From NCBI GenBank assembly GCA_963716135.1, contig OY970289.1, positions 310,001 through 374,000 of the forward strand: a stretch of 64,000 nucleotides of DNA. The letters run 5' to 3'. This document shows, piece by piece, positions 30,566 through 39,471 of this stretch. Below the pieces are notes generated by a model that saw nothing but the letters and a program-made list of their open reading frames with translations, did not search any database and was not told the DNA's origin. The first letter of the stretch is position 1. The number at the start of each line of letters is the position of its first letter. The position numbers and the translations under genes are program-made. The DNA comes from CAVRAW01 sp963716135 (lineage in GTDB: Bacteria > Planctomycetota > Planctomycetia > Pirellulales > JADZDJ01).

Positions 30566-33538
30566 TCACTTGCGCTTGGGAGTGTCCAACTCCGGCGGCA
30601 GCTTATCTCCTCGCTTTTCGGCGGCTTTGCGAGTGGTGATAAACAGCATCTCCTCGCCCCCCGGGGCGCGCGGTTTGACCACATATACTAGTTTACCGTC
30701 GGGATTCGCTTGCAACATAATCTTCCGCAGGATTTCCACGGCCGGCCGATTTTTTTCGTCCAAGCCGAACGATTGATTCTTGGTAATCCCCTCCAGTTGC
30801 AGATCGCCCCCCAAAATCTGGACTTTCACGCCGATATCATCCCCCAGCAATTGCAGCGCCTTTTCCAAGGTCTCGCGGACAAAAACCAACGTGGTCACGT
30901 GCTGGAGCCTTTGGGCTACTGTTTCCCCCTGGTTGGATCCGCCAGCACCGCTGCCTGCGGCTGAAGTGCTAGCCGATTCGGCCAGCGCCAGTTCGCCACC
31001 CATCAGCAGATTATGCGCCGCTTGCGTCGGCAGATAGCAGCGCAGCACGGCCTGGTCGTTCTGGCGCCTGCGCGGGTGAATTCGGTGAGCACGCGAATCA
31101 TTTGCGGAAATCGCTGCAAAATTTGCTTTCCGTACTGCTGAGGTTCCAGGGCTGCCAGGGCGCTGTCCACTGCCGGAGGCAATTTTGCCACCCGCTCAAG
31201 GAATTGCTGGGCAACCGAGTCTGGCGCACTGCCGATCGGTCCTAACGTGCAAAGTTCCATAAACAAGTTGTCTTTCGTCAGATGCGCGCTGAACATCGCT
31301 GCCCGGCAATCGTCCGGCAAGAAGGCGCGCATCGGGGCCAGCAATGGTTGCAGCTCCCCGGGAAAAAAATAATGACTTTGCTGATAGAGAAATGCCGGCG
31401 CAAATAGAAAAACAATCTGGCGGCTGGCGTCGCTGGCCAAAAGTATTTTCTCGACGGCGATCCGCAGCGGCGGGGCGACGCCCCCTTGCTCGGCCGATTC
31501 CTCCACCTCCTGTGCGGCGCCGGCGATCAAAGTTTTTCCGCGTTCCGCGCTTGGCAAGTACGCCGACCCAGTCGGCGTGGCATAGATTTCTTCGCCACTG
31601 TGCGTCTGGGGCGCTGCGCCGCTGGAAAGGGCTTTGAGTTTGTCTTGATCGAGCGGCTTGGCGAAACGGAAGATAAAAATCGGTTCAACCGTCGACGCAT
31701 TCTCGGCGCTCATCCGCTCGACCCAAGCCACTGTCAACTGCTCGATCTCCTCCAGCGGCGCACCGGCCAACTGTTCCAATCGCTGCCGGGCGCTTTCGCC
31801 GTAGGGTCCCAGCGCGGCCAGCAGCTTTTCCCCCTCGGCCTGCCGCCACAAGTCGGCCGGCCGCACGATCAGAAATGCCTGCGCCCCCGGCGGCACATAG
31901 TCCAGCGACACCGGTGAGCCGCGCGTCGGCGATGCCCATAATGCGTGTTGGTCGTCAGTCGGCTTCTGGCTATCGCTGTCGGCGTCGGCAGAGCTTGTGA
32001 CGGCCACCGGCGACTCGTGGCTTTCGCTGCCAGCTTGCGCCGGTCGCAGCTTCATTGGTATCCGAGCTCTCGGTGTCATTCTCGCCGCGCCTTTCGACGA
32101 ATCCGAATCGGCCGGCGAATTGGCGGCAGTGTCCGTGGGCGCGCCAGCTTTCGACTTGTCCCCCTTCTTGATGAGGACCAAGGCCAGAACAATCAGGCCA
32201 CCGATCATGCACAAGAGCAAGATGACCGTGGCCAACTGCAGACCGCTATTTTTTCGTGCTCGTCGGGTTCGCCCAGGCGCTGCGGCAATTGCATCGAAGA
32301 AGCCAAAATTGTCTGGCGCCATCGCCGGCGGCGGAAAATCGATGGGCGATTGGCTCGGCGCCGCATCCGTCGTTGGGCCCTCTGCACTGCTCAAATCCAA
32401 CGGCGGCAGAGCCTGCAGCGGCGCAATTTCCTGCTCCGCGGCTGGCGCGGCTGCGACGGCGGGCCCAGCGCCGGCGGCGGAAGCCGGCTGCAGCAGTGCG
32501 CCAAGCGCCGCGGCCACTTGTTGCGGATTCTGAAAGCGGCGCGTCACGTCCTTATCCATCATTTGCGACACGACCTGGGCCACCCACGGCGGCACGCCAA
32601 ACGTTTCCAGGGGCGCTACCCGGCTCGGCGGTGGCATGTTGCATGAGCTTGGCCGACACATCGGCGCCGGTAAACGGCGGCCGGCCCGCCATCAGATGAA
32701 ATAGCGTGCATCCCAGCGAATAGATTTCCGTCTGCCAGGTGGGTCCGCCTCCCTTTTGGCCCGTCTCGGACGCCTGCCCTAATTCCGGCGCCGCGTAGTC
32801 GGCCAACATCAGCAGTCGGCCAGACGGATCGGGCTGGAGGAAATCGATCGGGCCCGGGACGACCGACGGATCGTGCGCCAGCGGCGGCAAGAGCAACTTG
32901 GCGTTGCCTTGCAGATCGATCCAGATGTTCGCGGGACAAATCTCGCCGTGCAATAATTTGAGTTCCGCCAGTCGTGATAAGCCCATCGCCATCTGCTGAC
33001 CGATACTGCACGCTTCGCGCCAAGCAATGCGCCCTTCTGACAACCGGTCCGCCGCGCTGCGGCCCTCCAGATCCTCCAGGACCGTAAACTTGTATTGTCC
33101 CAAATCGATGAGTTGCACCACGCGGGTCAAATGCGGATGAACCGCCTGGCGGAATCGCGCCGTTTGCTGCACGACGCTCAACCACTCACGCTCGATTTGC
33201 GCCTGCGGTCCGGTGTGGAACGCCACGATGACTCGCTCGTGTGTCGGCAGATGCACCGCGCGAAAAACACTTTTGAATCGCACTGCCTCGAACCGGTCGT
33301 AGAGCAAATAATCGCCGAACACGAACGGCCCCGCGCGGCCCGACAGCAGCACCTTGGCCTGGTACAGGCTCAATAGCCCGTTGCTGGTCATCCACTGGGC
33401 CAGGGTGGCGGCATTGGCGTTGGAGTCGTCGCTCCCCTTCACATTTCCGAACATCTCCCGCAGTTGCTGCGCCTGCTGGGCGGACGCCAATCGGCTTTCC
33501 ACCAACAGCCGCCAGAAGTCGGGGATCGGAATCGACAT
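30566..33538 (-). CDS. Membrane-anchored pseudokinase with large extracytoplasmic part (two frameshifts)
   Basis: About 990 residues after joining three frames (breaks near 32630 and 31060). A Ser/Thr-kinase-like domain occupies about residues 75-320: the ATP-binding Lys of V-A-x-K is replaced in V-I-V-A-F-H, H-R-D is H-G-E, and D-F-G is absent, while A-P-E and W-Q-T-E-I-Y-S-L-G-C-T-L-F remain, so it is a pseudokinase. A single membrane helix (V-I-L-L-L-C-M-I-G-G-L-I-V-L-A-L-V-L-I) follows a Pro/Ala-rich region; the outer part has L-D-Y-V-P-P-G-A-Q-A-F-L-I-V-R-P and a C-terminal STN-like domain (E-T-L-E-K-A-L-Q-L-L-G-D-D). Stop overlaps the next gene. Probably a signalling or scaffold protein. 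Confidence 0.75.
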
Positions 33539-33790
33539 CGTCAAATTATCAATCGAGGGCGCGTGCTAGCCACCGCGGCGCAGGCACTGCCAGACCTTGG
33601 CAGCAGGCTTATTTTCCAGTGTAATGCAACAGGCTGCGCGTTGGCAGTGGCTTTAGAATCGGGCGGCGCCGGGCGACAGGCGCAGGCTGCCGGAGCGCCA
33701 TCTACTTGTTGTGCAAGGCAGCGAAAGGTAAGATTTCGCGAATAACCCAGCGGCTCAACGTTTCAGCAACTTTGGATTGAAGTCAGCCCG

Positions 33791-35023
33791 ATGCGCGCCT
33801 TCGACGCCACCCGATTGTATTTCGACCGCGCCGCCGATCATTTGGAGCTGACCGATAATATGCGGCGGTTGCTGCTTACGCCGCACCGTGAAGTGCAGGT
33901 CGAAATTCCCATCGAACTGGACAACGGCGAGCTGGCCACATTCATCGGCTACCGCGTGCAGCACGACAATTCTCGCGGGCCAATGAAAGGCGGACTGCGC
34001 TACCATCCGCAAGTCGACATGGACGAGGTTCGCTCGTTGGCGGCCTTGATGACCTGGAAAACTGGCGTCGTTGATCTGCCCTACGGGGGCGCCAAGGGGG
34101 GCATCGCCATCGATCCGCACAAGCTCAGTCATCGAGAACTGGAGCGGATCACACGCAAGTTTGTCGACGGCATTCACGACATCATCGGCCCCGACATCGA
34201 CATTCCCGCCCCCGACGTCGGCACCAATGCCGAGGTCATGGCCTGGATCATGAACCAGTACGGCAAGTACCACGGCTTCAATCCCGGTGTTGTGACCGGC
34301 AAGCCCGTTGAGTTGTACGGACTGCCAGGGCGCGACGAAGCTACGGGGCGCGGCGTGGGGATCATCGTGCTCAAGTTGCTGGAGAAGCTGGGACGCAAAC
34401 CGCAGGATACGCGCGTGGCGATTCAAGGCTTCGGCAACGTGGGGACGCACACGGCCAAATATCTGCAGGAGCACCAATGCAGCATCGTGGCGGTGAGCGG
34501 CACGGCCGGTGGTTTTTATCGGCCCAACGGTCTGAATCTGAAGGACGCGCTGGCGTACGTGGCCGAACACGGCAATCTGCGCGATTACAAAGGCGGCGAA
34601 CACATCACCAACGAACAAGTGCTGGAGTTGGACGTGGAGCTGCTGGTGCCCGCGGCGCTGGGGGGCGTGGTGACGGGCGAAAACGCGCCGCGCATCAAGG
34701 CCGCCATCATCGCCGAAGGCGCCAACGGACCGGTGCATCCCGATGCCGATGAAGTTTTCGACAAAAATGGACAGATCGTGCTGCCTGATATCCTGGTGAA
34801 TGCCGGCGGCGTGACCGCCAGCTACTTCGAATGGGCGCAAAACCGTCAGCACTATCGCTGGGATTTGAAACGGGTGCGGGAAGAATTGGAAAGCGTGCTC
34901 ACCAAATCGTTCGAACAGGTTTGGGATTTGTCGAAGCGGCGCAAGATTTCCTTGCGCACCGCCGCGTATATTGTCGGCATCGAAAGAGTGGGCCGTGCGA
35001 CCGTTTTGGGAGGGATTAGCTGA
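33791..35023 (+). CDS. gdhA: Glutamate dehydrogenase (Glu/Leu/Phe/Val family)
   Basis: 410 residues, the usual hexameric size. G-P-M-K-G-G-L-R-Y-H-P and the catalytic Lys segment L-P-Y-G-G-A-K-G-G are present, then D-I-P-A-P-D-V-G-T-N, T-G-R-G-V and the NAD(P)-binding G-F-G-N-V-G. Interconverts glutamate and 2-oxoglutarate plus ammonia. Its TGA overlaps the ATG of the next gene (TGATG), so a cyclic-nucleotide-binding protein is translationally coupled to it. Confidence 0.95.
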   Translation: MRAFDATRLYFDRAADHLELTDNMRRLLLTPHREVQVEIPIELDNGELATFIGYRVQHDNSRGPMKGGLRYHPQVDMDEVRSLAALMTWKTGVVDLPYGGAKGGIAIDPHKLSHRELERITRKFVDGIHDIIGPDIDIPAPDVGTNAEVMAWIMNQYGKYHGFNPGVVTGKPVELYGLPGRDEATGRGVGIIVLKLLEKLGRKPQDTRVAIQGFGNVGTHTAKYLQEHQCSIVAVSGTAGGFYRPNGLNLKDALAYVAEHGNLRDYKGGEHITNEQVLELDVELLVPAALGGVVTGENAPRIKAAIIAEGANGPVHPDADEVFDKNGQIVLPDILVNAGGVTASYFEWAQNRQHYRWDLKRVREELESVLTKSFEQVWDLSKRRKISLRTAAYIVGIERVGRATVLGGIS

Positions 35024-35580
35024 TGGCGACGGATGTGAACCCTGATACACTGCACATGATTCCGCTGTTTCGCGGCATGAATGAGTCGGAGTTCCGGCAG
35101 ATTGTGGAAGTCACGCGCGTGCGCAATTTCAGCGCCGGCGAAATGGTCGTCCGCCAGGGGGATAATTCGCGCGACCTGTGGGTCGTGCTCGAAGGCCAGT
35201 GCGAGGTGGTGCGCCAACTCAAGCCCGGCAAGGGCGAATCGCACGAACGGGAATCGCTGCTCTTGGCCGTGCTGGAGCCGCACACCCATTTCGGCGAGAT
35301 GTCTTTCTTCCATCCCGCCCCGCACTCGGCTGACGTGCGGACCCGCAGCCAGGTCAAGCTGCTGCAAATCACGCATACCGCCTACGGCGACATGATCCAG
35401 GAACGAATGATGGCCGCGTACAAGTTGGCCTACAACGTGGTGCAGCAGATGGCCGAACGGTTGCGCAAGATGGACAACTGGATCGACGATCTGGCCAATA
35501 ATTCTCCCACGGGCGGCAACACGGCCGAATGGAGCCACTTCCGTACCCGGGTGTTCAACGGCTGGTCGGTCCTAGGATAG
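35023..35580 (+). CDS. Cyclic nucleotide-binding domain protein
   Basis: 185 residues. A cNMP-binding/CAP-like beta-roll at about residues 12-125: L-F-R-G-M-N-E-S-E-F, V-R-Q-G-D-N-S-R-D-L-W-V-V-L-E-G and F-G-E-M-S-F-F with the phosphate-binding-cassette-like G-E-M-S. No C-terminal helix-turn-helix, so it is not a classical CRP regulator; it may be a sensor or adaptor. Overlaps gdhA by one base. No effector can be assigned. Confidence 0.85.
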   Translation: MATDVNPDTLHMIPLFRGMNESEFRQIVEVTRVRNFSAGEMVVRQGDNSRDLWVVLEGQCEVVRQLKPGKGESHERESLLLAVLEPHTHFGEMSFFHPAPHSADVRTRSQVKLLQITHTAYGDMIQERMMAAYKLAYNVVQQMAERLRKMDNWIDDLANNSPTGGNTAEWSHFRTRVFNGWSVLG

Positions 35581-35636
35581 CGCCCGGACGCCGGTGCTCG
35601 AAATCGCAAGACTGCGATCCCCCAGTCATGGAACGC

Positions 35637-36089
35637 TTAGCCGGGGTTCGACGGCGAGGGCCTGGAAGCTAAAAACGCCGTGGCTCGCTCCTGAATTTCT
35701 TCGATGCTCAGATTTTCTTTTTGCACGGCGATCCACCAGTCATTTCCCGCCACGTCGCTGACGCAGGCCACTCGGGCGCCGTAGTACATGTCGGCCGGTT
35801 TGAAGACGGATTTGCCCCCCGCCGCGAGGGCTCGCTTGTACGTGGAATCGACGTCATCGACACGTAGATAGAGCGAGCCGAGCTTCGGCTTCGCCGGGCT
35901 GGGCAATTCATGCACCATGATCAGCGTGTCCCCGATCGTCACTTCCGCGTGCAGCACCGTGCCGTCGGGTTTCGCTAGCCGGTCCTTCTCGACGGCGCCA
36001 AACGCCTGCATCAAAAAGTCAACCAGCCGCCCGCAGTTGGGCACTTTTAGATAGGGCGTGACCGTGTGGTAGTTGCCGGGTTCGGCCAT
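35637..36089 (-). CDS. VOC (glyoxalase/bleomycin resistance-like) family protein
   Basis: 150 residues from the ATG at 36089. Two beta-alpha-beta-beta-beta units: T-V-T-P-Y-L-K-V-P-N ... F-G-A-V-E ... L-H-A-E-V-T-I-G-D-T-L-I-M and L-Y-L-R-V-D-D-V-D-S ... A-G-N-D-W-W-I-A. This is the PhnB/YdcO-like single-chain VOC type. Substrate unknown. It begins at the 3' end of an exported hypothetical gene (stop at 36094), likely one transcript. Confidence 0.8.
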   Translation of the reverse strand: MAEPGNYHTVTPYLKVPNCGRLVDFLMQAFGAVEKDRLAKPDGTVLHAEVTIGDTLIMVHELPSPAKPKLGSLYLRVDDVDSTYKRALAAGGKSVFKPADMYYGARVACVSDVAGNDWWIAVQKENLSIEEIQERATAFLASRPSPSNPG

Positions 36090-36093
36090 GGGC

Positions 36094-36672
36094 TCATTCA
36101 CTTTTGATGGGTTCAGACGCGGCAAGCTTCACGTTTTCGATTGAGCCGTTTTTCTTCAGATCTTTATCGAAATGCAGGGTGACGGTCAGCGGGACTGATT
36201 CCATTCCCTTGATTTTCGCGTCGGGGGGCGAACTATAGCCGGATCCCGGGTCGGTGACGACAATTTGCTTAACGTTGCCGTCTTCCACAATGGCGTAGCC
36301 TTCCGCGGATTTGGTTTTCCAGAGTTCACCCTTTTGCGGCTGATAGCGGTAGTAGTTGGAGACTTCATCGAGCCGGTCGTTGGTCACTCCCAGCGGCTTG
36401 AGCACTTTCATCAGCGCTTCCTTGTTGCTGCGGGCCTGTTCCGGCGAGGGTTTGCCGTCGCGCGCGGGCGTCACGCCGCGGAAAGCTTTGCGAAAGACCT
36501 CGGGCTTCACTCCCAAGCCCGCGGCCACCAAAACGATCGGCCGGCCATGATCCTGCGGATCGGTATCGTGGCCGCCGGAGAATGCCAGTGGTACCTTCAT
36601 CACTTCGGCATGTGCGAGATTTGCGACGGTCAACGCGGCACTAACCAACATTAACGTAAGTCGCTTCCACAT
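36094..36672 (-). CDS. Exported hypothetical protein
   Basis: 192 residues with a signal peptide (L-M-L-V-S-A-A-L-T-V-A-N-L-A-H-A). The mature part begins V-P-L-A-F-S-G-G-H-D-T-D-P-Q-D-H-G-R-P, a recurrent exported segment in planctomycetes, then a helical region and a C-terminal beta part D-P-G-S-G-Y-S-S-P-P. Sits in a minus-strand run between the VOC and DinB genes. Function unknown. Confidence 0.65.
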   Translation of the reverse strand: MWKRLTLMLVSAALTVANLAHAEVMKVPLAFSGGHDTDPQDHGRPIVLVAAGLGVKPEVFRKAFRGVTPARDGKPSPEQARSNKEALMKVLKPLGVTNDRLDEVSNYYRYQPQKGELWKTKSAEGYAIVEDGNVKQIVVTDPGSGYSSPPDAKIKGMESVPLTVTLHFDKDLKKNGSIENVKLAASEPIKSE

Positions 36673-36700
36673 TGCTCACCTTTCAATGGGGCCGGGGCTA

Positions 36701-37216
36701 CTAAGATTCGCGGAATTCCTTGGTGGGCACGAATACGGGCGGCTTGCCGCTGGCGCGCCGTGCCACAGATGACTCGCCGTTGTGAAACGCCTGATGCAGG
36801 GCGATGGTCAATAATGCGCTACCGACGGTGGCGAACGGTTTTTCCAAACCAGGCGGCGGGTTTTTGATGGGCTGGTCTAAATCCGCGTCCGTAAGCTTAT
36901 CGACGTAGGCCAACGTCTTTCCTCGCAGTTCGCGATATTTGGCCACCACTTCTTCAAACGGGGGATACATGGCCGGATCGTCCGAAGGCTCGCTGCCGGC
37001 ATCGAAGAGCGGCTTCCAAGGTTCGACGGGGTTTGGCCCGCCGAACAGAGTTTTGTGCAAGCGCCCTTCGACCACCGTGGTGTGCCCCAGCACCCACATC
37101 GCATGATTGGAGTTCTTATTCGCCCGCACCAGGGGGCAGTCTTTCATTTCTTCCAGCTTTCCCACCCAGCGGTCGGACATCGCCAGCGCCGCGCGAATCA
37201 AGTCGATGGCCTTCAT
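36701..37216 (-). CDS. DinB-like four-helix bundle protein
   Basis: 171 residues. The metal-site pattern of the DinB superfamily is visible: N-H-A-M-W-V-L-G-H in the second helix and H-Q-A-F-H-N-G-E near the C-terminus. Such proteins include thiol-dependent S-transferases; the exact reaction cannot be told. Follows aroK by 15 bases on the same strand. Confidence 0.8.
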   Translation of the reverse strand: MKAIDLIRAALAMSDRWVGKLEEMKDCPLVRANKNSNHAMWVLGHTTVVEGRLHKTLFGGPNPVEPWKPLFDAGSEPSDDPAMYPPFEEVVAKYRELRGKTLAYVDKLTDADLDQPIKNPPPGLEKPFATVGSALLTIALHQAFHNGESSVARRASGKPPVFVPTKEFRES

Positions 37217-37231
37217 GCTGACAACTCTTTG

Positions 37232-37786
37232 TTAGCCGGGGGCGCTGCCGGGGAATTGCGCCTCGATCCACGCCACAACTTCCTCGGCCACTGATTCCGT
37301 CGATTTGCCTTCGGTGTCGATTGCCGTGTCCGCGCATTGGCGATAAAGCGGCTCGCGCGCCGCCAGCAATTCGCGCACTTCCTTTAATCCGCCGTCGGCG
37401 GTGAGCTTCGGGCGGCTTGCCGGGGAGGCGGCATCTGCCGCGATTCGCTCGTGCAAAGTTTCCGGCGAGGCCTTCAGCCAAACGATCTTGCCTTGTGCCG
37501 GGCCGCGAGACGATCGCAGGAGCAGCCGATTTTTTTCTCGCACCACCACGCCGCCCCCTAGGGCCAACACTGCGCGGTCGTGCTGCACTAAATCGCCCAG
37601 CACCGCGGTTTCCAAATCGCGGAACCGCGGCTCTCCGTCGTCGGCAAAAATTGCGGCGATCGATTTGCCGGCCCGCAGCTCAATTTCCACGTCGGCGTCG
37701 GCCCAATCCCAACCCAATCGCAGCGCCGCCAACTGCGCCACCGCCGTCTTGCCCGAGCCGCGATATCCGATGAGTGCCAGGAACAT
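37232..37786 (-). CDS. aroK: Shikimate kinase
   Basis: 184 residues from the ATG at 37786. P-loop G-Y-R-G-S-G-K-T-A-V, then D-A-D-V-E-I-E (the shikimate-binding Asp), F-R-D-L-E-T and the G-G-G-V-V segment. Phosphorylates shikimate at the 3-hydroxyl, a step of the aromatic pathway. Just downstream of the aroDE gene on the same strand; a repeat tract (37806-37885) lies between them. Confidence 0.92.
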   Translation of the reverse strand: MFLALIGYRGSGKTAVAQLAALRLGWDWADADVEIELRAGKSIAAIFADDGEPRFRDLETAVLGDLVQHDRAVLALGGGVVVREKNRLLLRSSRGPAQGKIVWLKASPETLHERIAADAASPASRPKLTADGGLKEVRELLAAREPLYRQCADTAIDTEGKSTESVAEEVVAWIEAQFPGSAPG

Positions 37787-37805
37787 GCTGAAATGATAAA
37801 CGATG

Positions 37806-37885
37806 ACAGGAACTTTGAGCAATGAACAGTGAACAATGAACTAAATGCATTGCCGTTCATTGCTCATCTTTCATCGTTCATCGTT
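37806..37885. repeat. Intergenic AATGAACA/TTCATCG repeat tract
   Basis: A run of 7-8 base units (caatgaac, agtgaac, aatgaac) passes into the complementary sense (gttcattg, ttcatcg, ttcatcg), forming an imperfect inverted repeat between aroK and aroDE. Confidence 0.7.
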
Positions 37886-37889
37886 TTGA

Positions 37890-39377
37890 TTACACCCGCG
37901 CCGGTCCGATGGCCCGCTTCAGCGTGTCGCGCATCACTTCCCAGGGCGAATCCAAGCCGGTGAACAGCTTGAATTGCAAACTTGCCTGGCGAACGAACAT
38001 CTCCACGCCCGTCACGACCGTGCATCCGGCGTTGCGCGCGTCCTTGATCAGGAGCGTATTTTCCGGATTGTACACGGTATCGAAGACGACCATCGCCGAA
38101 TGCAGGCGAATCTTGTCGTAAGGGGATTCATCGACGTTCGGGTGCATTCCCACCGGCGTGCAATTGACGATGATCTGAGGCGTCATACCGTGGCGATTGT
38201 CCCAATCGACGGCGTCGCATTCCAGGGCCTTGGCCAGAAGCTGGGCACGGCGATAGGTTCGGCTGGCGATCAGAATCTGCGCGCCCGCACGCTTCAGCCC
38301 AAAGGCCAAAGCCCGCGCCGCCCCGCCGGAGCCCAGCAGCAAAACCTTTTTTCCCTGCAAACCGCCCGCCAGCGACTTTTGCGAATGCACGGCTCGTTCC
38401 AAGCTGTCCATGGCGGCGCGATAATCGGTGTTGTAGCCGATCACGTCGTCCCCTTCGAAAACCAGCGTGTTGGCCGCGCCGATGCCTTTGACCGCCGGAT
38501 CGAACTTCGTCGTGCGCCTTAGTACCGCTTCCTTGTGCGGAATGGTCACGCTCAGGCCGCGGATGCCCAGTTCGCGGGCGGTCACCAAAAACGGATCCAA
38601 ATGCTCGGCCGGCACTCGGAACGGCACATACACGGCATTCAATCCCGCCTTTTGCAGGGCCGCATTGTGCACCAGCGCGCTGAGGCTATGTCCGATCGGA
38701 TCGGCGATCAAACCGTAAATGGTCGTTTCGCGGTCGATCGAATCGTATCGGTAGACGTTGGTCATTTCCTCGAAGCTCAACTGTCCCGGGGCCAAGAGCC
38801 GTTCTTGATGGAACGAGGCGTAGCTAAACGGCGAGCCGAATCGGCCGCACAAAATCCGCGAAGGCGTGCCCAAATCGCCCATGCACATGCCGACGGTGGG
38901 AATCTTGGCCGCCTCGACCATTCGCAGCATCCGCAGATTATCCTGCGGGCTATTGGCCATGGTGGCAATTTTAATCACATCCGCATCGAGCGCCGCCAAC
39001 CGGGTGTACAAACCGGCTAGATCGTCGGGCGTTTGACGAAAGTCGTGATGACTGATAATTCGCTTTGTTTTTCCGTAACGGCGGATGGCGACTGCGGCAT
39101 CTTCTTCCAGATCGACATAGTCCACGCCGTCGACGATCGCCGCTCGCAGGAGCATTTGGCGCTCGTCTTCGGTGCCGCGCCATTTGCCGCCGTCGGCCTC
39201 GCGCCGAATGGCGATCACTACCGGGCAGGGGCGCTCGGCCAGCAGGCGTTTCAGATTCACCTGGCCGTTGATGTAGTCCAGCCGCAGCTCGACGAGCTTT
39301 GCCCCCTGGGTGACCAGGTGACGATGCTCGGCGATCATGTGGCGATGGCGTCCGCGGCCGATGGAAACGCAGATCAT
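37890..39377 (-). CDS. aroDE: Bifunctional 3-dehydroquinate dehydratase / shikimate dehydrogenase
   Basis: 495 residues, plant-like fusion. Residues 1 to about 215 are a type I dehydroquinase (I-S-H-H-D-F with catalytic His, Schiff-base Lys in V-I-K-I-A-T-M); about 225-495 are AroE (I-A-D-P-I-G-H-S-L-S, V-T-I-P-H-K-E with catalytic Lys, A-A-N-T-L, L-G-S-G-G-A-A-R-A and N-C-T-P-V-G-M). It performs two successive steps before aroK. Followed by a GTCAGGA repeat tract right at its start codon side and by mutL upstream. Confidence 0.96.
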   Translation of the reverse strand: MICVSIGRGRHRHMIAEHRHLVTQGAKLVELRLDYINGQVNLKRLLAERPCPVVIAIRREADGGKWRGTEDERQMLLRAAIVDGVDYVDLEEDAAVAIRRYGKTKRIISHHDFRQTPDDLAGLYTRLAALDADVIKIATMANSPQDNLRMLRMVEAAKIPTVGMCMGDLGTPSRILCGRFGSPFSYASFHQERLLAPGQLSFEEMTNVYRYDSIDRETTIYGLIADPIGHSLSALVHNAALQKAGLNAVYVPFRVPAEHLDPFLVTARELGIRGLSVTIPHKEAVLRRTTKFDPAVKGIGAANTLVFEGDDVIGYNTDYRAAMDSLERAVHSQKSLAGGLQGKKVLLLGSGGAARALAFGLKRAGAQILIASRTYRRAQLLAKALECDAVDWDNRHGMTPQIIVNCTPVGMHPNVDESPYDKIRLHSAMVVFDTVYNPENTLLIKDARNAGCTVVTGVEMFVRQASLQFKLFTGLDSPWEVMRDTLKRAIGPARV

Positions 39378-39414
39378 CAGGAGTCAGGGGTCAGGAGTCA
39401 GGAGTCGGAATCAG
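39376..39414. repeat. Intergenic AGGAGTC repeat tract
   Basis: Five tandem variants of the 7-base unit ggagtca/ggggtca between aroDE and mutL. The same unit recurs at 57626-57654. Confidence 0.8.
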
Positions 39415-39471
39415 ACGAGCCCCCAATTATACTTCGCCGGGCGATCCCCCCGAAACGGGGCGCAGAACCGA

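Noticed and set aside
33755..35050. 431-residue minus-strand reading frame
   Set aside because: Antisense to glutamate dehydrogenase; no family similarity, His/Gln-rich shadow composition.
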